Origin: Catenuloplanes niger
GTDB taxonomy: Bacteria; Actinomycetota; Actinomycetes; Mycobacteriales; Micromonosporaceae
Direction of reading: 5' to 3'
Length of the DNA stretch: 64,000 bases
NCBI RefSeq assembly: GCF_031458255.1
Contig: NZ_JAVDYC010000001.1
Location: 8,728,501-8,792,500 of the forward strand
The notes under the pieces were generated by a model. That model saw only the letters and a list, made by a program, of their open reading frames with translations, was not told where the DNA came from and did no database searches. A program made the position numbers and the translations under genes. Of this stretch, positions 33,831 through 42,258 are shown in pieces; the stretch's first letter is position 1, and each line of letters opens with the position of its first letter.

Positions 33831-35270
33831 GTGGTGGTCGGCCGGACCGGCGGGCCGGGTGACGGCCGGGGTCCGCGGCATCGCGAGGACCGCGGCCACG
33901 GTCAGCGCCGCCGCGACCGCGACGGAGGCGAAGACCCAGGTGGAGGCGGAGACGATCGTGTCGAAGTCGTGCTCGCCCGCGCCCGCGGCGATGATGCTGG
34001 TCGCGATCGCGCCGAAGACGGCGACGCCGATCGCGCTGCCGGCCGTGCGCGCGAAGATGGAGACGCCGGTGACCACGCCCCGCTGCTCCCAGTCGACGGA
34101 GGATTGGGCGGCGATGAGCGTGGGGACCGCGGTCCAGCCGAGCCCGAACCCGATGACGAACGTGACGGCCGCGACCGTGTACGGGCTCGGCCACGCCGCG
34201 GTGCCGGCCAGCGCGACCGCGCCGGCCGTGGCGATGGCGCTGCCGACGACGGCCGTGGACCGGAACCCGTACCTGAGGTAGAGCCGGCCGGCGTTCGTGG
34301 CGGCCAGCGGCCAGCCGAGCGTGAACGCGGCCACCGCGAGCCCGGAGACCAGCGGTACGGTGCCGATCGAGTTCTCCAGGTAGGTGGGGGCGAAGCTGGT
34401 GATGCCGGTCAGCATCGCCCCGACGCCGAGCCCGGCGCAGGTGGTGCTGAGGATGATCGGCCGGCGCAGCAGACTCAGGTCGATGATCGGTTCCGCGGCC
34501 CGCCGCTCGATGAGCACGAACCCGGCCAGCGCGACCGCGCCGACCGTGAACGTGGCGACGCTCGGCACGGACCGCCACGCCCAGGCGTTGCCGCCCTCGA
34601 GTACCGCCAGGATCAGCGCGGTGAGCGCGACCGTCAGTGTCGCCGCGCCGGCGTAGTCGATGTGGTGCCGGCGCTTCGCCACGGTCTCGCGGTGCGCGCG
34701 CAGCAGCATCCACCCGGCCGCCAGGCAGAGCGGCACGTTCACCACGAAGATCCAGCGCCAGGACGCGAACTGCGCGAACAGGCCGCCCATCGTGGGCCCG
34801 AGCACGGACGCCGCGGCCCAGACGCCGGCGATGTAACCCTGGACCCTCGCCCGCTCCTCGACCGAGTAGATGTCACCGATGATCGTCACGGAGACCGGTG
34901 CGACCGCGCCCGCGCCCAGCCCCTGCAACGCCCGGAAGGCGATCAGTGCGGTCATGTTCCAGGCCACCGCGCACAGCACCGAGGAGACGAGGAAGACCGC
35001 GATGCCGACCAGGATGATCGGCTTGCGGCCCACGGTGTCGGCGAGCTTCGAATAGATCGGTACGGACACCGCCTGCGCGAGCAGGTAGACGGAGAACAGC
35101 CACGGGAACTGATCGAAGCTGCCCAGCTCGCCGACGATGCTGGGCACCGCGGTGGCCAGGATGGTGGCGTCGATCGCGATCAGCCCGGTGGACAGCATGA
35201 GAGCCAGCAGGATCGGCCCGCGCGGCGAACGCAGGCCGACGGTCACGCCGCGGCTGTGGTCACTGGTCAT
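33825..35270 (-). CDS. MFS multidrug efflux transporter (DHA2 family)
   Basis: A 481-residue membrane protein with about 14 hydrophobic segments, the mark of the DHA2 drug:H+ antiporters. Motif A is SKLADTVGRKPIILVG; motif C-like sequences are in segment 5 (GVWAAASVLGPTMGGLFAQ), and FQFPW-type residues (SFDQFPWLFSVYLLAQA) open segment 2. It probably exports amphipathic drugs or a secondary metabolite. No adjacent regulator gene is present; the promoter region contains a large unexplained hairpin. Confidence 0.85.
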   Translation of the reverse strand: MTSDHSRGVTVGLRSPRGPILLALMLSTGLIAIDATILATAVPSIVGELGSFDQFPWLFSVYLLAQAVSVPIYSKLADTVGRKPIILVGIAVFLVSSVLCAVAWNMTALIAFRALQGLGAGAVAPVSVTIIGDIYSVEERARVQGYIAGVWAAASVLGPTMGGLFAQFASWRWIFVVNVPLCLAAGWMLLRAHRETVAKRRHHIDYAGAATLTVALTALILAVLEGGNAWAWRSVPSVATFTVGAVALAGFVLIERRAAEPIIDLSLLRRPIILSTTCAGLGVGAMLTGITSFAPTYLENSIGTVPLVSGLAVAAFTLGWPLAATNAGRLYLRYGFRSTAVVGSAIATAGAVALAGTAAWPSPYTVAAVTFVIGFGLGWTAVPTLIAAQSSVDWEQRGVVTGVSIFARTAGSAIGVAVFGAIATSIIAAGAGEHDFDTIVSASTWVFASVAVAAALTVAAVLAMPRTPAVTRPAGPADHHI

Positions 35271-35862
35271 AGGTGATGATCAGCCTAGCCGCTCCCGGGC
35301 CGGGCGCCACCGGACGGCAGACGCCCGGCCCAGGCCCCGCGTCTGCCGTCCGCCGCCCGGGGTCGCGCCGCCGTCGTGATCGCGAACCGGAACGGCGATG
35401 TTCCGGTTCGAGCCGGCGTGGCCGGGTCACCTGCGCGGTCGGGTGGCCGGGTCACTGCGCGGTCGGGTGGTGGTTGCCGGCTGGTCGCCCCGGGGGTGGT
35501 GGTCGCGGCCGCCGCGGCCGGAAGCCGGGCCCCGGTCGGCCGGCGGCTCGCGGTGACCGGCGTCGGCACCGGCTCCGACGCGGCGGCCGGAGCGGAGCGC
35601 CAGCGGAGCCGGAGGCCACCGCGGGTTTGCCCGCGGGAGCATGCGGGCGGCGCCACGCCGGAAGCGGGAAAGCGAATTGTGGCTTTTGGCCGATGTGGTG
35701 GCGATCACCTGAACGATGTACGGAGTTCTTCGAGATCGTGGATTGAAAATCGGCGGAGCCGGGAATCCATCTGTCGACCGGCTGGGGCCGGTCACCGGCA
35801 GGAGAGAGCGACTCGACCCCCCGAGTCGCCCCGGGACCACTGGATGGTCAAAGGAGAGCAAC
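35271..35862. other. 592-bp intergenic region between divergent genes
   Basis: No credible gene on either strand. It holds the 35312 hairpin, two copies of a 26-bp stretch around CTGCGCGGTCGGGTGG (35420-35470) and a small CCGCGGG/CCCGCGG hairpin (35619-35636). The last 100 bp are less GC-rich and probably contain the promoter of the gene at 35863. Confidence 0.5.
35312..35351. other. Strong hairpin in divergent intergenic region
   Basis: A 13-bp perfect inverted repeat GGACGGCAGACGC with a 14-nt loop lies 42 bp upstream of the efflux-pump start. It may be a leader attenuator or operator; a terminator would be unexpected between divergent genes. Confidence 0.5.
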
Positions 35863-36141
35863 GTGACCGTCACCGGCATCATCACCGCGCTGATCGTGGG
35901 TCTCATCATCGGTGCGCTGGGGCGCCTCGTCGTCCCCGGCAAGCAGAACATCCCGCTGTGGCTGACGCTCGTCATCGGCGTCGTCGCGGCCCTGCTCGGC
36001 ACGGCCCTGGCCCGCTTCAGCGGCCTGGCCGACACCCGCGGCATCGACTGGTGGGAGATCATCTTCCAGGTCGCGTTCGCCGCGATCGGTGTCGCGCTCG
36101 TCGCCGGTGTCGGCGGCCGTCGCGGCCGGCGGGCGCTCTGA
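35863..36141 (+). CDS. GlsB/YeaQ/YmgE family stress membrane protein
   Basis: A 92-residue protein with three hydrophobic segments: GIITALIVGLIIGALGRLVV, LTLVIGVVAALLGTALA, and IIFQVAFAAIGVALVAGV. The PGKQNIPL loop and short length match the transglycosylase-associated (GlsB/YeaQ/YmgE) family, induced under stress in many bacteria with no defined activity. The start GTG 35863 has an excellent AAAGGAG site. A long leader may carry stress-sigma control, but no convincing stress promoter was seen. Confidence 0.85.
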   Translation: MTVTGIITALIVGLIIGALGRLVVPGKQNIPLWLTLVIGVVAALLGTALARFSGLADTRGIDWWEIIFQVAFAAIGVALVAGVGGRRGRRAL

Positions 36142-36162
36142 CCGCGTTCGCCTGACTGACCT

Positions 36163-36198
36163 AGCGGCGCCTCCCACGACGACGTGGGAGGCGCCGCT
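36163..36198. terminator. Bidirectional terminator
   Basis: A perfect 16-bp inverted repeat AGCGGCGCCTCCCACG with loop ACGA between the convergent genes ending at 36141 and 36212. Confidence 0.85.
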
Positions 36199-36211
36199 GT
36201 GTTCCGGGACG

Positions 36212-37084
36212 TTACGAGTGCGGGCAGGTGTTGCGGTACTCCTGGATGGCCGCGCCGGACGGGGCCGGGCACAGGAACTGCTCATAACGGGTGTCGTTGT
36301 CGATGAACCGCTTGAGCCACGAGACGCTGTACTTCGCCACCGTCACGTTCGTCGACGTCGGCGCCGAGTGCGAGGCGTTGTTGAGCTCCAGGTACGCCTT
36401 GTCCAGAGTCGACGGCAGGCTCGTGTAGAACGGCTCGGAATGCGAGGCCACCGGCGCGACCGTGTCGTTCTCCGCACCGATGATCAGCGTGGGCACCCGG
36501 TCCGACGACCACGACTTGGTGCCGTGCCACGGCGTCAGCGGGATCGCCGCCTGCAGCGCCGGCCGGGTCACCGACGCCGACAGGCTGCCACCACCACCCA
36601 TCGAATGCCCCATCACGCCGAGCCGCGTCGCGTCGATCCGGGTACGGACCGTGCTGGTGCGGGTCAGGTAGTCCAGCGCGGCCAGCAGCTGCGCCCCGCG
36701 GGCGGCCGGCTGGTCGAGCGTCGACAGCGTGTCGATCGTGATCACCACGAACCCCTGCGACGCCAGCCGCGGCCCCAGCCAGGCCACCGCCGACTGGCTG
36801 GCCGTGAAGCCGGGCGAGATGGCGACCGCACCGAACGTCCCCTCCGCGGTGCTGGTCGGGTAGTAGATCGTCCCACCCCCGAACCCGGAAACGCTCGACC
36901 GGGCCACCGTCAGCCGCGCCGTCGCGAACGGCCCCGCCGCCGCCTCGATGCTCGCATTGGTCGGTGCCGGGCCTCGCTCGTACGGATTGGCGGCCTGCGC
37001 CGGTGAGGCAACGGTCTGGCCGGTCATGGTGAGGGCGGACGCCAGGACGGCGGCGGCCACCAGGCGCCGGTGCTTGTAGGCCAC
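36212..37084 (-). CDS. Secreted polyester hydrolase / cutinase (PETase-like)
   Basis: A 290-residue precursor with a signal peptide (to about residue 31). The mature part begins [10 protein letters not shown], the conserved start of Thermobifida-type cutinases and LCC. Nucleophile Ser 161 lies in [10 protein letters not shown], Asp 207 in [10 protein letters not shown] and His 239 in NNASHSAP. Oxyanion residues are Phe 93 (PGFTAS, Tyr in most relatives) and Met 162; Trp 186 (TPWHGTK) is kept. Cys 272 and Cys 287 match the C-terminal disulfide. It should hydrolyse cutin-like polyesters outside the cell (EC 3.1.1.74 family); PET activity is an inference from similarity. Confidence 0.9.
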   Translation of the reverse strand: MAYKHRRLVAAAVLASALTMTGQTVASPAQAANPYERGPAPTNASIEAAAGPFATARLTVARSSVSGFGGGTIYYPTSTAEGTFGAVAISPGFTASQSAVAWLGPRLASQGFVVITIDTLSTLDQPAARGAQLLAALDYLTRTSTVRTRIDATRLGVMGHSMGGGGSLSASVTRPALQAAIPLTPWHGTKSWSSDRVPTLIIGAENDTVAPVASHSEPFYTSLPSTLDKAYLELNNASHSAPTSTNVTVAKYSVSWLKRFIDNDTRYEQFLCPAPSGAAIQEYRNTCPHS

Positions 37085-37261
37085 GGCGGACTCCTTACAT
37101 CGAAGGACGACGTTGGATCGGGCGTCGCCATCGTGTCCCGCGCAGGCTACCCGTGGGTAATCCCCTTGGGGTCATAGCTGGGGTGGAGGGGGTGCGTGTG
37201 AGGTGGGAGGGGGCTGCGCTAGGCTATGTGCACTGCCGCAGGGAGCGATCCCCACGGCGGG

Positions 37262-37335
37262 CGGGACGTGGCGCAGTTTGGTAGCGCACCTGACTGGGGG
37301 TCAGGGGGTCGTCGGTTCAAATCCGGCCGTCCCGA
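37262..37335 (+). tRNA. tRNA-Pro(GGG)
   Basis: A 74-nt cloverleaf: acceptor CGGGACG/CGTCCCG, D arm GCGC/GCGC, anticodon stem CCTGA/TCAGG with loop CTGGGGG giving anticodon GGG, and a T arm containing GGTTCAAATCC. Discriminator A; no encoded CCA. Its 3' part overlaps the integrase gene end, marking it as the integration target (attL) of the following element. Confidence 0.95.
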
Positions 37336-38630
37336 CAAACGAAGAAAGGCCGCTGGATCCGGGAAAAACCCAGATCAGCGGCCCTTTTGATTCCTCGGGA
37401 TTTATGAAATGTTGATCTAGACCGCCCGCCGGTCCCCAGGTGGGGACCACCTGGGGACCGGCGGGCGGTCAGGTGCGCGCTCAGCGCCGTTCCCGCCTCA
37501 TCGATCGCGCGGCGGTCCGGGTGGAGGTACCGCTGCGTCGTGGTGATCGAGCCGTGCCCGGCGATCTTCTGCAAGGTGTGGGTCAGCACGCCGGCGTCGG
37601 CGAGCCACGTGAGCCCGGTGTGTCGCAGGTCGTGTCGGCGTAGGTGCTCGAAGCCCATTCGGGTCACCACCTCATCCCAGTGCGTGGCGTCCCGGAGGAC
37701 CGCGGTGCTGATCCGGCCGCCCCGCGGGCCGCGGAACAGGCGCGAGTCCGGCCCTTTCGCGGAGTCGAGCCGGTGCGCGACCAGATCGCGGATCTCGACG
37801 ATCACGGGCACGTGGCGAGCGCGCTTGCCCTTCGTCCCCTTGTCGATGAGCCCGCCCGGCGCCGTCGTGGTCTGCCGGCGAACCGTCCAGGTCCACGTCT
37901 TGCGGTCGATGTCACCGGCCCGCACGCCGGACACCTCACCGATCCGGGCCGCGGTGCAGGCGGCGAACAGCACCACGTCACCCCACCCGCGGTACCCGTC
38001 ATGCGATGCCGCCACCAGGGCATCGGCGAGCCGGACCAGCGTCTCCCAGTCCGGCAGCGCCAGCGAGCGCGGGTCGTCGAGTTCGTCCTCGGCCCGCTTG
38101 TACTCGCGCTGCCAGCCGGTGACCCGCGCCGGGTTGCGGTCGATGATCCCGTCGCGCACCGCCTGTTCCATGACCCGGACCAGGATGGCGAGCGCGTTCT
38201 TGACGATCGACACGCTGCATCCGTCCGCAATCCAGCCGTGGACTGCCCGGTCGACCGCGCCGTATGTGATCATCCGGACTGGGATATGCCCCAGCGCCGG
38301 CACCACACGGAGCCGCCATCCCCCGAGGTACGGATCGAGGGTCTTCGCCTCAAGCCCGCGGGTCGCCAGCGTCATCACGTCGTCGCCATACTCAGCGAGC
38401 CGGCGGTTGGCCGCGGTCGGGTCGATGCCGCCGCGGGCGGCTCGGGTGAGGCCGGCGAACCACGGCTGTGCCTCTTCCACGGTCTCGAACGACTTGGAGG
38501 TCGACCGGCGGTCGCCGGTGGTGGGGTCGGTCCAGCGCGCCCGCGCCTTGTACGGCTTGGGACGCCCGGGTCGGTGCTCCATATCGAACGACAGTTCGAC
38601 GCCGGTCGGTGGTTGCTGTGCTGCGCCCAT
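37317..38630 (-). CDS. Tyrosine-recombinase integrase
   Basis: A 437-residue phage-type integrase. The N-terminal part is an arm-binding/AP2-like domain (KPYKARARWTDPTTGDRRSTSKSFET) and core-binding SAM-like region. The catalytic domain has the first Arg in AARIGEVSGVRAGDID, HDLRHTGLTWLADAGV (HxxR) and Tyr in TTTQRYLHPD. The start ATG 38630 is 2 bp past the excisionase stop, so the pair is co-transcribed. Its last codons lie in the T arm of tRNA-Pro, as expected if attP lies at the 3' end of int. Confidence 0.92.
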   Translation of the reverse strand: MGAAQQPPTGVELSFDMEHRPGRPKPYKARARWTDPTTGDRRSTSKSFETVEEAQPWFAGLTRAARGGIDPTAANRRLAEYGDDVMTLATRGLEAKTLDPYLGGWRLRVVPALGHIPVRMITYGAVDRAVHGWIADGCSVSIVKNALAILVRVMEQAVRDGIIDRNPARVTGWQREYKRAEDELDDPRSLALPDWETLVRLADALVAASHDGYRGWGDVVLFAACTAARIGEVSGVRAGDIDRKTWTWTVRRQTTTAPGGLIDKGTKGKRARHVPVIVEIRDLVAHRLDSAKGPDSRLFRGPRGGRISTAVLRDATHWDEVVTRMGFEHLRRHDLRHTGLTWLADAGVLTHTLQKIAGHGSITTTQRYLHPDRRAIDEAGTALSAHLTARRSPGGPHLGTGGRSRSTFHKSRGIKRAADLGFSRIQRPFFVCRDGRI

Positions 38631-38632
38631 GA

Positions 38633-38872
38633 TCAGGCTGCCTCCGGTACGACTCGCTTGCTGGCGAGCCACTGTCGAACGTCCGCGACCTGGTACATGA
38701 TGACCCGGTCGGACATCGGGATGAACGGTGGTCCTTGCTGCGGGCGCCCGGTCCGCCAACGGCGGACGCTCGATGGGTCGATGCGCAGGAACCGCGCAAG
38801 TTCCTCCGTGGTGATCAGCGTATGGTCTTCCAACTGGGTGAAGTCGAGGCTTTCTACTGCCCTGAGCCGCAT
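38633..38872 (-). CDS. Excisionase-like helix-turn-helix protein
   Basis: A 79-residue protein starting at ATG 38872. A winged HTH of the MerR/excisionase type (LITTEELARFLRIDPSSVRRWRTG, FIPMSDRVIMYQVADVRQWL) fits AlpA/Xis-like factors. Its place directly upstream of the integrase supports an excision-directionality role. Confidence 0.85.
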   Translation of the reverse strand: MRLRAVESLDFTQLEDHTLITTEELARFLRIDPSSVRRWRTGRPQQGPPFIPMSDRVIMYQVADVRQWLASKRVVPEAA

Positions 38873-39072
38873 GGAGAGCGCCCTTCCGGTCGCGGACGGG
38901 ATCGGTCGTGAGTGCGCAATCGCGCGTGGTGGCGGCCGTTTGAGCGGCCCACTGAGAGCGCCGTAGAGCCATGATCCGGGGGTGGCCGGTATGGCGGCAT
39001 GCACCAAACCCTCTCCGTGGCGCTGAGCGGACCGCGTCCGATGCCGATCCGGTGACGCAGGTTGGAAAGGGT

Positions 39073-39287
39073 GGTGACAGCGGTGACACGGTGACAATCG
39101 GCCGCAGCGCCGCCGTTGTCGCAGGTCAGGACCGTTTTCCGTCTGTCACCGGGGGCGGTGACAAGTGGTGACAGCGGCGTGGGGCGTCACCGCTGTCACC
39201 GGGGTGTCACCGGGCACCGGTGACACCTGCATCCATGCTCTGACCTGCGGTGAAGGCGGTTTCGAGGTCGTCTGTCACCGTGTCACC
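39073..39287. repeat. Iteron cluster GGTGACA/TGTCACC
   Basis: About a dozen copies of GGTGACA or its complement TGTCACC in 215 bp, in both orientations (e.g. 39073, 39082, 39090, 39157, 39167, 39219 forward; 39144, 39194, 39205, 39273, 39281 reverse). The cluster lies between the excisionase gene and the 3' end of the DUF3987 gene and includes its last codons. It is a candidate replication origin or multi-site operator of the element. Confidence 0.65.
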
Positions 39288-40787
39288 GGCTTCAAGCAGG
39301 TCCGCGGCGCGAGGGTGCAGTTCCCACCGGCCGTCGCGCTGCCGAACCCACCCGAGCTGCGCGAGGGTGTCGAGCGTGGCGGCCACCTCGGCCGCACTGC
39401 GGATCTGCCGACGGACGCTACGGTGCAGCTCCCGGACGGTGAAGCTGGTAAGACCCTTCTCGATCAGGCGGGTGAGGACGTGGCGGGCGGGGCCGGTGGC
39501 CTTGTCGGCGGTGATCATGTCGCGGGCGGTCTGGTAGTGGGCGACGAAGAACTCGGCCAGTCGCACGGCGTCGGCCATGGTGCCGGCGTCGATCGGGTGC
39601 CGCCACGCGTCGTCCGGGCGATGGGCGACGTGCAGCAGCCCGGCGAGCCGGATCGTGGTGCCGGCGAGCTTGTTCGCCCACTCCCGCACGTCGCGCAGCG
39701 CGCCACCGGGCCGAAGCTGCCGCTCGATGTCGGCCGCGGCGGTCGCGCGGATGCGTGCCGCGTCGTCGGTGAGCGCGACCACGGCCGGGTCGGTCCATTC
39801 CGCCAGCGTCGCGGCGAGGCTGTGGATCTTCTCGGCGTAGAGGTCGCGGACCGGTGTGGGGATGGGGTCGGGGTCGATCTCGCGGTATCCGGCCAGCGAT
39901 GCGGGGAGCACGAACAGGAACCGGGCGACCAGGCCGCGGCCGGCGAGGTCGTCGTTGCCGCCGAACTTGCGCAGCACGGACGGTTGGATCATGACGCCGA
40001 CGGTCAGCGCGGGCCGGGGGATGAACTCGCCCTCGCGGTTGTGCCGGTCGACGCGGATCGGCCGGCCGACGTGCCCCTTCAGGTACGGGTCGAGGTTCGG
40101 GGCGGAGCTGTAGCGTCCGGCGAGCATGTCGAAGACCCCGCCCTCATCGGAGATCACCGCCATCCGGCCGCCGTTGTCGGCCATGAGGGAAATCAGCTTC
40201 TCCGGGGTGGCGTCGTCGGCGAACAACCTGGGCAGGGCCGGGACGGTGATCGCTTCGGCCGCAAGGGCCGCGGCGACCGCCTCGGCGGTGGCGCCGTCGC
40301 GCTTATCCGAGGTCGCTTTCGCCGCAACGGTTTTGGCGTGCTCGGCCTGCCGGGAGGCGATGTCTTTCAGGGCCGCGGCTTCTGCGACCGCGGCGCGGCT
40401 TCGGTCGGCGAGGGTCGCCTCGGCTGCTTCGAGCGGGTCGGTGAGCGCGCCGTGCACCGGGCTCTTGCGCTCGCCGGGCTCGGCGACGACGGACAGGAAC
40501 AGGTTCACCGGTTCCCGCCAGCCAGGCCGGGCCTCCACGTCGAGCAGGCCGCCGGCGCATGCCGACAGCACCGCGAGCGCGACTCCGCCCGCCATCGCGG
40601 GATCGGTCTGGGTGAAGCGGGCGGTTGCGGTCACCATGTCGCCGAGCCAGGGCGGGAGCACGTCGACCGGGAACGGCGGTGGCGCGGTACTGCTGGTCAG
40701 CGGGACGGGCGGGTCCCATCCGCCGGTGAGCGGCGCGGGCTGGTCGGCGGGTGCCGGGACGATCTGGAGGCGTGCGGGTGGGGTCAT
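39207..40787 (-). CDS. DUF3987 replication-type protein
   Basis: A 526-residue protein of the DUF3987 (YfjI-like) family, helicase- or primase-associated proteins common in integrative elements. The P-loop-like start of the ATPase region is VVAEPGERKSPVHGAL (GERKS), followed by a coiled Ala/Glu-rich segment, GRMAVISDEGGVFDML, and a C-terminal winged helix (RRQIRSAAEVAATLDTLAQLGWV). In AICE-type elements such proteins act in replication. The start is ATG 40787; the sequence directly upstream is IS5-like, so the 5' end and promoter may have been altered by that insertion. Confidence 0.75.
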   Translation of the reverse strand: MTPPARLQIVPAPADQPAPLTGGWDPPVPLTSSTAPPPFPVDVLPPWLGDMVTATARFTQTDPAMAGGVALAVLSACAGGLLDVEARPGWREPVNLFLSVVAEPGERKSPVHGALTDPLEAAEATLADRSRAAVAEAAALKDIASRQAEHAKTVAAKATSDKRDGATAEAVAAALAAEAITVPALPRLFADDATPEKLISLMADNGGRMAVISDEGGVFDMLAGRYSSAPNLDPYLKGHVGRPIRVDRHNREGEFIPRPALTVGVMIQPSVLRKFGGNDDLAGRGLVARFLFVLPASLAGYREIDPDPIPTPVRDLYAEKIHSLAATLAEWTDPAVVALTDDAARIRATAAADIERQLRPGGALRDVREWANKLAGTTIRLAGLLHVAHRPDDAWRHPIDAGTMADAVRLAEFFVAHYQTARDMITADKATGPARHVLTRLIEKGLTSFTVRELHRSVRRQIRSAAEVAATLDTLAQLGWVRQRDGRWELHPRAADLLEAGDTVTDDLETAFTAGQSMDAGVTGAR

Positions 40788-40942
40788 CGGGTCACCGGCC
40801 TGGTCAGGAACAGAAAGCAACGGCTCCAGACGCGTCCACTGCACGTCGGTCAGGTCATGCCGCCGCAACACCGCTAAGGTGTCCACGAGGTCTCCGGTAT
40901 TCAGGTGTTTCTTGGTCGAAAAACCTTCTACCGGAGACCTCG
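40788..40942 (-). pseudogene. IS5-family transposase 5' remnant
   Basis: On the minus strand, VDTLAVLRRHDLTDVQWTRLEPLL is the N-terminus of IS5-type transposases (DUF4096 domain) and then fuses in frame with the DUF3987 start. Upstream lies a 14-bp inverted repeat CGAGGTCTCCGGTA (40886-40899 and 40929-40942), perhaps the element's end structure. The rest of the IS is missing. Confidence 0.65.
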
Positions 40943-41113
40943 CCTATTTTCAGCCACGACGCGCCGCCACCTCGTGGACTTCGATACACGCTCTAGTGGG
41001 CTGTCCACGAACGTTCACCGGGTCTGAGACACGCCGGGCGGCTTGCGCCGCCCGGCGGTGGTTCGGGGGCAGTCTCGGCAGCGTTGTTCGCTGACGAGGG
41101 TGGGTGGTGTGGG

Positions 41114-42238
41114 GTGGCTGAGCCGGTACGGGCACGGCGGTTGACCCAGGACGAGGGCCGCAGGCTGCAACAACTCGTCCGGCGCGGGAAGCACGACTCG
41201 GTCCGGGTCCGCCGGGCGTTGATCATCATGGCGTCCGCGTCCGGGACCCCGGTCCCGGCGATCGCCCGGCTGGTCGCCGCGCATGAGGACACGGTCCGGG
41301 ACGTGATCCACATGTTCAATCAGATGGGGCTGGCCTGCCTAAACCCTCAGTGGGCGGGCGGCCGTCCCCGCCGGATCAGTGAAGACGACGAAGCGTTCAT
41401 CGTCACGACGGCCACGCAACACCCGCGCCGGCTCGGGCAGCCCTTCACCCGGTGGAGCCTGCGGAAACTCGCCGACTACCTCGCCGGCCGTGATGCCGCC
41501 CGGCGGGTGGTCGTCAGCCCGGAGCGGCTGCGGCAACTTTTGCATGACAACGACGTGTCCTGGCAGCGCACACGCACCTGGAAGGAATCGTCGGATCCGG
41601 ACTTCGACGCGAAACTCGACCGGATAGAGCAGGTCACGAACGCGTTCCCGGACCGGTGTTTCGCCTTCGACCAGTTCGGGCCGCTATCGATCCGCCCGCA
41701 CCACGGCAGCACGTGGGCACCGCGATCCGATCCGGGCCGGCTGCCCGCGACCTACACCCGCACGCACGGCATCCGCTACTTCCACGGCTGCTACAGCCTC
41801 GGCGACGACCAGCTCTGGGGAGTCGTCCGCCGCCGCAAAGGCGCAGATCACAGCCTCGCCGCGCTGCAATCGATCCGCGCGGCGCGGCCGGACGGGGCAC
41901 CGATCTACGTCATCCTCGACAACCTGTCGGCGAACAAGACCGCGAAAATCCGCCGGTGGGCGGCCCTCAACAAGGTCGAGTTGTGCCTGACCCCGACCAG
42001 CGCGTCCTGGGCCAACCCGATCGAGGCCCAGTTCGGACCACTCCGCACGTTCGTCATGGCCGGCTCGGACCACCCGAACCACACCGTCCAGACCGGCGAG
42101 CTGCAGAAATACCTACGCTGGCGCAACGCCAACGCCCGCCACCCCGACGTCCTGGCCGCCCAACGACGCGAACGCGCCCGCATCCGCAGCGAACGCCAAC
42201 ACCGCTGGGGTCGACCACGCACCCAGACCGCCGCCTAA
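41114..42238 (+). CDS. IS630-family transposase (copy 2)
   Basis: A 374-residue DDE transposase identical to copy 1 except for Pro in NAFPDRCFAF (base 41649). The catalytic residues in DQFGPL, ILDNLSA and NPIEAQFG are retained. The gene is whole, but its element lost a continuous right terminal repeat to the nested insertion, so it may act in trans only. Confidence 0.9.
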   Translation: MAEPVRARRLTQDEGRRLQQLVRRGKHDSVRVRRALIIMASASGTPVPAIARLVAAHEDTVRDVIHMFNQMGLACLNPQWAGGRPRRISEDDEAFIVTTATQHPRRLGQPFTRWSLRKLADYLAGRDAARRVVVSPERLRQLLHDNDVSWQRTRTWKESSDPDFDAKLDRIEQVTNAFPDRCFAFDQFGPLSIRPHHGSTWAPRSDPGRLPATYTRTHGIRYFHGCYSLGDDQLWGVVRRRKGADHSLAALQSIRAARPDGAPIYVILDNLSANKTAKIRRWAALNKVELCLTPTSASWANPIEAQFGPLRTFVMAGSDHPNHTVQTGELQKYLRWRNANARHPDVLAAQRRERARIRSERQHRWGRPRTQTAA

Positions 42239-42258
42239 CCCCGGACCCGGCAAACGTT

